From: Heterorhizobium halophytocola
GTDB taxonomy: Bacteria > Pseudomonadota > Alphaproteobacteria > Rhizobiales > Rhizobiaceae
Assembly (NCBI RefSeq): GCF_017873095.1
Contig: NZ_JAGGJU010000008.1
Location: forward strand, 124,001 to 188,000
Reading direction: 5' to 3'
DNA: 64,000 nt
Shown here: piece after piece, positions 18,962-26,795 of the stretch
How positions within the stretch are numbered: the stretch's first letter is position 1
How the letters are laid out: each line of letters starts with the position of its first letter
Program-made: the position numbers and the translations under genes
The notes under the pieces: model-generated
The model's input: only the letters and a program-made list of their open reading frames with translations
Database searches by the model: none
Told to the model about the DNA's origin: nothing

Positions 18962-20875
18962 TCAGCTGAGGCCGGCCATGCGCCAGTAAAGCCCTTCGGG
19001 CCCCTGTGACGCCGGCTCGCCAGCAAGCTGGACCGGGATCGGTGTCGGGGTCCTGCCGGTCTCGTCGCCTGAAGGAGCGGGCAGGGCTTTCGGTGAGGTT
19101 GCGCGGTCGTCGGCCACCAGGGTCGCTTCCGCCGCGATTGGCGTCTCTTCGTGGTCGAAGGAGACCTCGCTGTCGCGCGCCTCGGCCTGCGCCCCGTCAT
19201 CTTCCTCGTCTTTGCTCTGGGGCTCCTTCTCCTGCTCGTCGGCAGCGGCTTCGCCCTCTTCGCTGTCCTCGTCTTCCTCGTGGGCGCCCTTCAAGGCGTA
19301 GCGGTCGGCTTCGTCCTGAGCGAATAGGTAGTTGACCACCGGCAGCGGGATGGCCGTTGGCAAGTCGGGTTCGGTGACCTGGCCGGCCGCCTCCGCGAGT
19401 GCCATGGTCTGGCTTGCTGCAAGGTTCAGCAGGTGACTGGCAGTCTTGCCGGGCATGGCCCTGCTGTCCTCGCCATCGGCGCCGGGCTGGATCGCCGGCT
19501 GGGCCAGACGGTTGCGTGCACAATCGATCTCCTTGTCAGCCTCGGCGGGCAGCGCCACGGCCTCAGATCCCGCCTCCTGCTTGCCTGTCCGGCCAAGCGT
19601 CGAGCGGATCAGCTGGTCCAGCGCGCTTTCGGGCTTTGCGGCAAGGGAAGCCGGCGGCGTGGTGGTGATTTCCTGCCAGCCTTTCAGCACCTGGAGGATC
19701 GGATGACCTTCCTCGGGCTTCGCAGCAGCGCGGACGGTGAGCTTTTCCGGCTTGTCGGACGAAGCGTCAGGCGCGCGTGAGGACGAAACCTCCCCTGGTG
19801 CTTCGCCAGCGCCGGTCTCGGCCTTGGCAAGCGGTGTTGCCGGTGCGGCTGCAGTGGAGGCGGCGACGGGCGGAGGCGGTCCTCCGGCCGCGATTGGCGA
19901 GGCGATAGTGCCCGACGAAAGGCGCCCGGCCGCCTGAGAGCTTGCGGGACGGGGTTCGTTTCGACCGTCTCCCGGAACGGCAAGGACCGTTACCGGCCTT
20001 GCGGCTGTCGCGGGCTGACCGGCTTGCGGTCTTGCAAGGGTTGAAGGGGTGAGGGCCGGTCTCTCGCTGGCGGGGTCTGCTGCCGGCACCGACCTGGCGA
20101 AATCGGGCGCAGCATCCGGTCCGGTCGGGAGAGGCGTGAGCGCCTTTTCGGTCGTCGCGGCGAGCATCGGGCTGGCCGCCGTCGCCTGAGCCGCAGGCGC
20201 GGCCGTCTGCGTCAACGATGGTGCTGTCGGTGTTTGGGCTTGCGGACTGCTTGGGCCGGCTGCCGGGGCAGGGGCTTGCGATGCAGAAAGCGTGGCGGCC
20301 GGCTGCGGCGCGGCGTGTCCTGCCGCCGGTGTGGTGACCTGCGCCGCCGGGGGCGCTGGCGGTATCCGGCCGTCGCCATTGTTCTGCTGGTAAAGGGTCA
20401 CGATCGATCGGGTGGCCGGATCCTGCGGGCCGCCGGCGCCGCTGCCCTCGAGCCGTGCGGCGAGCCTGGCGGCGGCCGGACCGGACGGGTCGGAGAGGGC
20501 GGCGATGACGAAGGCGAGCTTCAGGCCCTCGACACGCTGGTTCAGCAACTGCTCGACGAGCACGCGCATCTGCGGGGAGAGCTTTGCGAGGAGCCCGGAG
20601 AGACGCCGCAGATAATGCGCGTCCGTCTCATCGTCCTTGCGGTCGCTGCCGAGCGCGCGGCTCAGCATTTCGGCGAGCAGCACCAGCCCGTCGGACGAGC
20701 GGCTGGTGACCATCATGTCGTTGAGGCGGCCGGAGATGGCGATCTTCGGATCGACGCTTCGGCTCGGCGCCTCGTCGGCGGTCCGGAACTCTCTCTTGAC
20801 GGCGTCCGGCACATCGCTCTGGCGAGGGGCCTGCTGGCTTACGCTGTTCTGGCTGGCGGCAATCGGCTGCAACAT
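18962..20875 (-). CDS. Large Ala/Pro-rich low-complexity protein, unknown function
   Basis: A 637-aa protein beginning MLQPIAASQNSVSQQAPRQS, with a GGA-containing site upstream; a TTG 14 codons further out is less likely. Residues 40-150 look folded and helical (DGLVLLAEMLSRALGS, LAKLSPQMRVLVEQLLNQRV). Residues 170-400 are Pro/Ala/Thr-rich and disordered. The C-terminal third has an acidic block (EEDEDSEEGEAAADEQEKE). There is no signal peptide or membrane segment. The layout is reminiscent of hook-length control proteins (FliK), but I see no FliK C-terminal motif. A near-CtrA site lies upstream. Confidence 0.75.
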   Translation of the reverse strand: MLQPIAASQNSVSQQAPRQSDVPDAVKREFRTADEAPSRSVDPKIAISGRLNDMMVTSRSSDGLVLLAEMLSRALGSDRKDDETDAHYLRRLSGLLAKLSPQMRVLVEQLLNQRVEGLKLAFVIAALSDPSGPAAARLAARLEGSGAGGPQDPATRSIVTLYQQNNGDGRIPPAPPAAQVTTPAAGHAAPQPAATLSASQAPAPAAGPSSPQAQTPTAPSLTQTAAPAAQATAASPMLAATTEKALTPLPTGPDAAPDFARSVPAADPASERPALTPSTLARPQAGQPATAARPVTVLAVPGDGRNEPRPASSQAAGRLSSGTIASPIAAGGPPPPVAASTAAAPATPLAKAETGAGEAPGEVSSSRAPDASSDKPEKLTVRAAAKPEEGHPILQVLKGWQEITTTPPASLAAKPESALDQLIRSTLGRTGKQEAGSEAVALPAEADKEIDCARNRLAQPAIQPGADGEDSRAMPGKTASHLLNLAASQTMALAEAAGQVTEPDLPTAIPLPVVNYLFAQDEADRYALKGAHEEDEDSEEGEAAADEQEKEPQSKDEEDDGAQAEARDSEVSFDHEETPIAAEATLVADDRATSPKALPAPSGDETGRTPTPIPVQLAGEPASQGPEGLYWRMAGLS

Positions 20876-21008
20876 CTCAAGCGATCCTTTTGCAGTACGG
20901 TCGGACGACAGGAGCAATCACACCGCTCATGCGGCGGGGGCATGCCGGCTCGGCAAAAGGATACGAATGCGGAAATGCCCATAAGAGGGTAAGGTTACGC
21001 GAGGGCCA

Positions 21009-21025
21009 TTAAGAAAGTGCTAACC
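21009..21025. promoter_or_regulatory. Near-consensus CtrA-type box (one mismatch)
   Basis: TTAA, 7 nt, then CTAACC lies between the divergent low-complexity gene (start 20875) and the NAMPT gene (start 21127). One half site deviates from TTAA-N7-TTAAC, so it is only a candidate. Confidence 0.3.
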
Positions 21026-21126
21026 ATGCGCCCGACCGCCATGCTTGCTCCGCGCAAGGATGGCTTTCTAGGTTCGGGTCCGACGCGACACGGACAATGC
21101 CCGCGAACCGAAGTGTGAGTGATAAT

Positions 21127-22518
21127 ATGAGTCTGCAAAACCCGATCCTCAACACCGACAGCTACAAGCTCGGCCATTTCCTGCAATATCCCGAGGAAAC
21201 GCGGGCCATCTCGGGCTATGTGACAACGCGCGGTGCCTCCACCCGACCGGAGATCGTGTTCTTCGGTCTGCAGGCATTCCTGAAGAGCCATCTGTCGCGC
21301 CAGATTACCGAGGACCATGTCGATGAGGCCGAAGAGATCGCCGGCCTGCAGGGGCAGCCCTTCAATCGCGCCGGCTGGGAGCGGGTGGTCGACAGCCATG
21401 ACGGTTATCTGCCGCTGCGCATCGAGGCGTTGCCGGAAGGCATGCTTCTGCGCCGCGACCTGCCCATGGTGCAGGTGATTTCCACCGATCCGGAACTGCC
21501 CTGGCTGACCGGCTTCGTCGAGACCGCCCTGCTGCGTGCAATCTGGTATCCCTCGACGGTCGCCACGCGAGCGCGCCGCCTGAAGGACACGCTGCGCCCG
21601 CTCTACGAGCAGAGCTGCGACGATGCCGAGGCCATCTTGGAAATCGCCCTTGCCGATTACGGCGCGCGGGCGGCGAGCTCGGAAGAGCAGGCCGGTCTTG
21701 GCGGTCTTGCGCATCTGCTCTCGTTCGGGCGCAGCGACACGCTGGCGGCGATCGAATACGGCCGGCGCTTCTATGCCGCGGCCCTCAAGGGGACCACCCT
21801 TCCGGCCTCCGAACACACCACCATGATCGTCTGGGGGCAGGACCGGGAAGAAGAGGCCTTCGCCAACATGCTGGAACGCTTCCAGGCGTTTCCGTCCGTG
21901 TCGGTGGTTTCCGACAGCTATGATATCGCCAACGCCGTCTCCGACGTCTGGGGCAAGGCGTTGAAGAGCAAGGTGATTGCCGAACAGCCACGTCTGATCG
22001 TGCGGCCCGACAGCGGCGATCCGATCGACACGCCGGTCCAGGTCGTGTCCCAGCTCGCTTACGCTTTCGGCACCCGCCAGAACGCCAAGGGCTATAAGGT
22101 GATCGAGCACGGGGTGCGTGTCCTGCAGGCCGACGCGGTGTCGATCCAGGATATCACCATGGTGCTTGGCCGGCTGGAAGGCATGGGCTTCTCCGCCGAA
22201 AACATCACTTTCGGCATGGGCTCGTCGCTGCTGCAGCGGGTCAGCCGCGACACCTTTTCCTTCACCATGAAGTCGACCGCCTGGCAGGACGGCAATGGTC
22301 GCTGGCACGACATGGCAAGGCGCCAGCCGCCGATGCGCGCCGGCAATCCGAAAAGTGGCAGGCGCGCGGTGATCAACGATGCCGGCGATGTCTACGACAT
22401 CCCCTTGTCCGAGCTCGGTTCGCGCGAAAACCTGCTGCGCCCCGTCTGGGAAGAGGGCCGGCTGCTGCGCGACTGGACGTTCGACGAAGTGCGGCAAAGG
22501 GCAAGACGCGAAGTCTGA
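21127..22518 (+). CDS. Nicotinamide/nicotinate phosphoribosyltransferase (NAMPT/NadV type)
   Basis: The 463-aa enzyme would condense nicotinamide (or nicotinate) with PRPP for NAD salvage. NPILNTDSYKLGHFLQYP at the N-terminus, FFGLQAFLKSHLSR, the HTTMIVWGQDREEEAF and SVVSDSYDIANAV segments, and VRPDSGDP are those of NAMPT/NadV rather than of the shorter PncB. The start at 21127 gives the family N-terminus; the frame is open 10 codons upstream. It stands alone, without the NrtR-type regulator or Nudix partner often seen with nadV. Confidence 0.88.
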   Translation: MSLQNPILNTDSYKLGHFLQYPEETRAISGYVTTRGASTRPEIVFFGLQAFLKSHLSRQITEDHVDEAEEIAGLQGQPFNRAGWERVVDSHDGYLPLRIEALPEGMLLRRDLPMVQVISTDPELPWLTGFVETALLRAIWYPSTVATRARRLKDTLRPLYEQSCDDAEAILEIALADYGARAASSEEQAGLGGLAHLLSFGRSDTLAAIEYGRRFYAAALKGTTLPASEHTTMIVWGQDREEEAFANMLERFQAFPSVSVVSDSYDIANAVSDVWGKALKSKVIAEQPRLIVRPDSGDPIDTPVQVVSQLAYAFGTRQNAKGYKVIEHGVRVLQADAVSIQDITMVLGRLEGMGFSAENITFGMGSSLLQRVSRDTFSFTMKSTAWQDGNGRWHDMARRQPPMRAGNPKSGRRAVINDAGDVYDIPLSELGSRENLLRPVWEEGRLLRDWTFDEVRQRARREV

Positions 22519-22533
22519 TCCTGGCAGGTTGGC

Positions 22534-22839
22534 TCAGGGCGACAGGTTGATGAACATCCGGTAGATGCCGGCGTCGTCGGAATTGACGGCGCTGATATAA
22601 TCGTCGCTTCCAGGCGCTTCGTCGCCTTGCGGCAGGGCATCGAGAAAATTGGCGGGGATGGCGGCATCCGCCGGCTCGGCCGTCTCGGTAGCCGGGGCGA
22701 CCCCGGGCTCCATCTCGGCCATGACCGCGGCCAGATGCGCCTTTGCGGTCTCCAGGATGTCGGGAAGGCGCGGTCTCACGCCCCACTGGCTGTCGCGATT
22801 GTCCGATTGATCGACGCGACCGGCAGACGCATTCAACAT
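22534..22839 (-). CDS. Hypothetical small protein
   Basis: A predicted 101-aa protein starting MLNASAGRVDQSDN. It is polar and acidic, with a helical N-terminal half (RLPDILETAKAHLAAVMAEM), a Pro/Ala-rich middle and a distinctive end (DDYISAVNSDDAGIYRMFIN). There is no signal peptide or known domain. The frame is open 12 codons upstream of my start. It converges on the NAMPT gene with 15 nt between. The structured C-terminus makes a real gene more likely than not. Confidence 0.5.
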   Translation of the reverse strand: MLNASAGRVDQSDNRDSQWGVRPRLPDILETAKAHLAAVMAEMEPGVAPATETAEPADAAIPANFLDALPQGDEAPGSDDYISAVNSDDAGIYRMFINLSP

Positions 22840-22955
22840 GAACTGATGGAACCCCATACACAGCAGGGGACGCAAAGTGCGACCCCCGCGAACTCTGACT
22901 GGGGCGATCCTAGACCCTGGACCTTAACATTCTGCTGTCGTTGGGGCGCGCGGGG

Positions 22956-23582
22956 TCAGCTGTGCGCGAAAATGTCGGTTTCCTCCCACCCGAGCAGGTC
23001 CAGCTTGGCGCGCGTCGCCAGGAAGGTGAAGCAGGCCTGGGCGTGCTCCATGCGGCCGTCGCGGACGAGGCGTTCGCTCAGGCGATCGCGAAGCGCATGC
23101 AGGTAGAGCACGTCGGAGGCTGCATATTCCAGCTGTGCCTGGGAGAGCTTGGCCGCACCCCAGTCGGACGATTGCTGGGCCTTGGAGATGTCGACCTCGA
23201 CCATTTCCTTCAGATTGTCCTTCAGTCCATGGCGATCCGTGTAGGTGCGGCAGAGCCTTGAGGCAATCTTCGTGCAGAAGACCGGCGTGGTGGTGACGCC
23301 GAAGGTGTGGAACAGCACGGCGATGTCGAACCGGCCATAGTGAAAGATCTTCTGGCGGGTGGGATCGGCCAGCAAAGCGGTCAGGTTCGGCGCTTTGGTC
23401 TGGCCGGCGGCGATCCGGATGACATCCGCACTGCCGTCGCCGGGCGACAGCTGTACGACGCAGAGGCGGTCGCGGCGCGGCACCAGGCCCAGTGTTTCCG
23501 TGTCGACGGCCACCGCGTCCGCGTAGCGCGCCGCATCCTCGGCGGAAATGTCACCCTCGTGGTAGCGGATCGTGGCAGCCAT
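22956..23582 (-). CDS. Single-domain ribonuclease D
   Basis: A 208-aa DEDDy 3'-5' exoribonuclease. Motif I is AVDTETLGLVP (Asp, Glu), motif II IFHYGRFDIAVL (Asp) and motif III YAASDVLYLHALRD (Tyr, Asp), so all catalytic residues are present. Classical RNase D of about 380 aa also has HRDC domains; this is the short alphaproteobacterial form that keeps only the exonuclease fold, and both types can occur in one genome. Its role in tRNA or small-RNA trimming is inferred from the family. Confidence 0.9.
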   Translation of the reverse strand: MAATIRYHEGDISAEDAARYADAVAVDTETLGLVPRRDRLCVVQLSPGDGSADVIRIAAGQTKAPNLTALLADPTRQKIFHYGRFDIAVLFHTFGVTTTPVFCTKIASRLCRTYTDRHGLKDNLKEMVEVDISKAQQSSDWGAAKLSQAQLEYAASDVLYLHALRDRLSERLVRDGRMEHAQACFTFLATRAKLDLLGWEETDIFAHS

Positions 23583-24292
23583 TCGTCATACTCCGTCAAT
23601 TCTGTGTCGTCTGCGATGTCGCTGAGCCCTCCGGCAAGGGCATGCTTGCGGCTTCAGCCTTGGCCCTTGCCGGGTACGGACAGGATTATGCGCCGATGGC
23701 GGGCTATAGCGCAAAGCCCGGGGCTGCTCCACCGTCATTTGGCATTTCGGTGTCTGGGCGGGCGCCCGGGTCCGTTGCCGGCGGCTTGAGGGTGTTTCGC
23801 AGGGCTTGCGCGCGTTTGGCATAAAAACCCCACATTTTGCTGTGGATTTAGGCAGTCTCTGCCCCATATCGTGCATATCTCGAAGCAATATGATGAGTGT
23901 TATGCGCAGGATGCATTGCTGCGATGCAAAATTTAGGCTGCCATTTCTGAAGAATCATACTATATTCAAATCATCGAAGCGGCGCACTCCTCCTCCCAGT
24001 GCCGCGAGATAGGATCGGCAATACTCCTCCTCCTCCCAATTGCCGATCGAGTTTAAGAGCCTGGCGCACCTCCTCCCGCGCCAGGCTCTTTTCGTTTTGG
24101 CGCCTGCTGCGCGGACTTTCCCAACGCCATCGTCTAAGCGGATCTGTTTGCGTTACGCGCCGGATTTCTGCCGCCGCTGCAAGCGTGCTTCCCGTCCTGC
24201 GCCGAGGGCTTTACTTCCGCCTCCCACTTTGGAACATTTCCGCCCGCCGGAGCTTCGGTCAGTAGTATCAATTCCAACGAAAGGTTGAGTGC
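23583..24292. other. 710-bp intergenic region holding an sRNA gene
   Basis: No protein gene is supported here. The first 390 bp are unremarkable except for a lower-GC stretch (about 23820-23970) and a weak CCACA/TGTGG repeat at about 23832. The sRNA occupies about 23972-24095. The last 190 bp should carry the promoter and leader of the phosphomannomutase gene; I could not pick a confident -35/-10. Confidence 0.6.
23972..24095 (+). ncRNA. Small RNA with three hairpins, each with a CCTCCTCCC anti-Shine-Dalgarno loop
   Basis: Three consecutive hairpins are plain to see. Hairpin 1 (23979-24005) is GCGGC/GCCGC plus ACT/AGT with CCTCCTCCC as loop. Hairpin 2 (24013-24048) is a perfect 10-bp GATCGGCAAT/ATTGCCGATC with a loop ending CCTCCTCCCA. 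Hairpin 3 (24055-24090) is a perfect 13-bp AAGAGCCTGGCGC/GCGCCAGGCTCTT with loop ACCTCCTCCC and a T-rich tail, an intrinsic terminator. A -10-like TATATT lies at 23961. CCUCCUCCC loops are known from rhizobial trans-acting sRNAs of the alpha-r14/NfeR1 type and from Rhodobacter CcsR RNAs; they pair with ribosome-binding sites. Confidence 0.85.
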
Positions 24293-25720
24293 GTGGCTGC
24301 GAAATTTGGAACCAGTGGCTTGAGAGGCCTTTCGAGCGAACTGAAGGGTGCGGTTTCTGCACTTTATGCCACCGCCTTCGCCGAATTCCTGAAGGATGCG
24401 AAGCTGGCAGAACCCGGTTCGCGCATTGCCGTCGCGCAGGATTTTCGCGAGTCGAGTCCGGAGATCGCCGCGACCGTCATGGCGGCCCTGAAGCGGGCGG
24501 GTCTCGAACCTGTCGATTGCGGGGCCATCCCGACGCCGGCACTCGCCTTCTATGCAATGGGCCATGGCTGGGCGTCGATCATGATTACCGGATCGCATAT
24601 CCCCGCCGATCGCAACGGCATCAAGTTCTACCGGCCGGATGGCGAGATCGGCAAGACGGACGAGGCGGCGATCACCGGATTTGCCGAGACGCTTGCCAAG
24701 GACGAGACCGCCAACCGTGTCGAGCAGGTAAAGGGCGACAACCACGAAACCGAAGCCGTTGCCCTCTTCCTCAAGCGAAACCGTGCGGTGCTGCCGGCCG
24801 GCGCGCTAAGCGGCCTGCGGATCGGTGTCTATCAGCACAGCACGGTCGCCAGAGACATGATGATCGAGGTGCTGAAGACCTATTATGCGGATGCCGTGCC
24901 GCTCGGTCGCTCCGACACCTTCATTCCGGTCGACACCGAAGCGGTGTCGATCGACACGCTGGAAAAGATCGCCAGATGGTCGGCCGACGAGAAACTGGAC
25001 GCGATCATCTCCGCCGATGGGGACGGCGACCGGCCGCTGGTGGCCGACGAAAACGGCGTGCCGCTGCGGGGCGACCTGCTGGGGCTGATCACGGCGCGAT
25101 TTCTCAAGGCAAAATGCGTGGCGACACCGGTGACGTCCAATTCCGGCATCGAGAGCGCCGGCGACTTTACCGTGGAGCGCACGCGGGTCGGCTCGCCCTA
25201 TGTGATTGCGGCGATGGATGACGCCATGGCCGAAGGCAAGACCGAGGTGATGGGCTTCGAAGCCAATGGCGGCCTGATGCTCGGTACCGATTTCGAGGTC
25301 GATGGCCGCCGCATTGCGGCGCTGCCGACGCGCGACAGTTTCGTGCCGGTGCTGTCGGTCCTCTATCTGGCGGCCCAGCGAAAGGTTCCTGTGTCGCAGA
25401 TCGCAGCCGATTTCAGTCTGCCGGTCGCGGCTGCCGATCGCCTGGAAAACTATCCGACGGAGAAAAGCCAGGCGCTGATGCAGTATCTGCGGGCCTCGCC
25501 GGACAATATGGAAGCGTTTCTGGCGCCGATCGGTCGGGTGGCGCAGACCTCCGATATCGATGGCCTGAGAGTTACTCTCGAAGACGGCCGGATCATTCAT
25601 GTCCGCCCGTCTGGCAATGCGCCCGAACTGCGCTGCTATGTCGAAGCCAAGACCGAAGACGCGGCCGAAGCCCTGCTTGCCCAGGGCCTGTCGCTGCTGT
25701 CGGCCTGGGAGCCGGCCTGA
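24293..25720 (+). CDS. Phosphomannomutase / phosphoglucomutase family protein
   Basis: The 475-aa alpha-D-phosphohexomutase starts at GTG 24293 (MAAKFGTSGLRGLSSELKG). The four domain signatures are present: the phosphoserine loop IMITGSHIPADRNGIKFY, the Mg-binding loop SADGDGDRPLV, the sugar loop GFEANGGLMLGTDF and the C-terminal phosphate loop RPSGNAPELRCYVE. The serine loop (TGSH) differs slightly from the usual TASH. It would supply mannose-1-P or glucose-1-P for surface polysaccharide. Mannose or glucose specificity cannot be decided from the sequence. Confidence 0.88.
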   Translation: MAAKFGTSGLRGLSSELKGAVSALYATAFAEFLKDAKLAEPGSRIAVAQDFRESSPEIAATVMAALKRAGLEPVDCGAIPTPALAFYAMGHGWASIMITGSHIPADRNGIKFYRPDGEIGKTDEAAITGFAETLAKDETANRVEQVKGDNHETEAVALFLKRNRAVLPAGALSGLRIGVYQHSTVARDMMIEVLKTYYADAVPLGRSDTFIPVDTEAVSIDTLEKIARWSADEKLDAIISADGDGDRPLVADENGVPLRGDLLGLITARFLKAKCVATPVTSNSGIESAGDFTVERTRVGSPYVIAAMDDAMAEGKTEVMGFEANGGLMLGTDFEVDGRRIAALPTRDSFVPVLSVLYLAAQRKVPVSQIAADFSLPVAAADRLENYPTEKSQALMQYLRASPDNMEAFLAPIGRVAQTSDIDGLRVTLEDGRIIHVRPSGNAPELRCYVEAKTEDAAEALLAQGLSLLSAWEPA

Positions 25721-25743
25721 CCCTCCCGACCTTCGCGATTTTG

Positions 25744-26373
25744 TCAGCCGCGGACGGCAATTGCCGCCGCGGCTGTCGCCATCAGTCCGGCGCTGGCGCG
25801 GTTGACCAGTCTTACCGTCCGGGCATTGCGGATATAGCGTCGGCCATGCCCCGCAAGCAGCGCCCAGAAGGCATCGACGGTGACAAGGACGACCAGCATC
25901 GTCGCGGTGAGCTCTGCCCATCCGATGAAATCGACATGCGACAGATCGATGATCGCCGGCAGCAAGGCGATGTAGAAGATCATGATCTTCGGATTGCCGA
26001 GCGCGACCGCCATGCCGGCGGCAAACATGCGCCAGGGGGATGACCGCTGCGGCATGGTGTCCGTTTCCGGCTCCGGTCTTGAGGTCCACATCTTCCAGGC
26101 GAGATAGAGCAGATAGACGATGCCGGCCCATTTGACCGTCAGGAAGAGCGGTTGCAGCGTGGCGGCGATCGCGGTCAGCCCGACCACGGCAAAGGTCAGC
26201 CAGATCGCTTCGCCGATCCACATCGCAACGAGAAAGGGCAGCACGTCGCGGATGCCCTTGGCGAGGACCCGCGCGACGAGCGCCGCGATATTCGGTCCCG
26301 GCGAGCCGGCGGCGACAAACAGCGCCCCGGCAAATATCAAAAGCCCGGAAAGGCTCATGCTATCCCCCTTCAC
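25744..26373 (-). CDS. LysE/RhtB family amino-acid exporter
   Basis: A 209-aa inner-membrane protein with about six transmembrane segments, starting LSGLLIFAGALFVAAGSPGPNI with the family's SPGPN motif. The segments LPFLVAMWIGEAIWLTFAVVG and VKWAGIVYLLYLAWKMW also fit, and GMAVALGNPKIMIFYIALLP carries the conserved NPK. It exports an amino acid or homoserine-like compound; which one cannot be told. It converges on the phosphomannomutase gene and is the last gene after dnaX-ybaB on the minus strand. Confidence 0.9.
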   Translation of the reverse strand: MKGDSMSLSGLLIFAGALFVAAGSPGPNIAALVARVLAKGIRDVLPFLVAMWIGEAIWLTFAVVGLTAIAATLQPLFLTVKWAGIVYLLYLAWKMWTSRPEPETDTMPQRSSPWRMFAAGMAVALGNPKIMIFYIALLPAIIDLSHVDFIGWAELTATMLVVLVTVDAFWALLAGHGRRYIRNARTVRLVNRASAGLMATAAAAIAVRG

Positions 26374-26435
26374 ATAACGGCGATCGTGCCCGGATAAAGT
26401 CAGGCGGTCAAAAGCCGTTTGGTAGCGAAGCCGCT

Positions 26436-26759
26436 TTAGAAGGGAAGCTTCATGCCGGGCGGGATCGGCAGGCCGGCGGTCATTTCCTTGGTCTTTTCGG
26501 CCATCACGGCCTCGGCCTTGTCCTTGGCGTCCTTGTGCGCCGCCACGATCAGGTCCTCGAGGATTTCGGCCTCGTCTTCCTTGATCAGCGACGGATCGAT
26601 CTTGACGCCGCGCAGGTCGCCCTTGCCGGTCATGGTCACGACGACGAGCCCGCCGCCGGACTGGCCCTGGACTTCGAGTGCAGCGATCTCCGTCTGCATC
26701 TGCTCCATCTTGGCCTGCATTTCCTTGACCTTGCCCATCATGCCCATCAGGTCGCGCAT
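26436..26759 (-). CDS. YbaB/EbfC family nucleoid-associated protein
   Basis: The 107-aa protein begins [20 protein letters not shown], a helical dimerisation and DNA-gripping region. It continues with [20 protein letters not shown] and [20 protein letters not shown], then a helical end closing with [12 protein letters not shown]. All are YbaB hallmarks. It lies 36 nt after dnaX. In many bacteria recR follows ybaB; here the next gene is a LysE-type exporter. Confidence 0.95.
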   Translation of the reverse strand: MRDLMGMMGKVKEMQAKMEQMQTEIAALEVQGQSGGGLVVVTMTGKGDLRGVKIDPSLIKEDEAEILEDLIVAAHKDAKDKAEAVMAEKTKEMTAGLPIPPGMKLPF

Positions 26760-26795
26760 GGTTTTGTCTCCTTGGTCAGAATGATTGGTAATCCA

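Noticed and set aside
25747..25777. CAGCCGCGG/CCGCGGCTG inverted repeat near the phosphomannomutase/LysE junction
   Set aside because: It lies within the 3' end of the LysE coding region and has no T-run, so I did not call a terminator.
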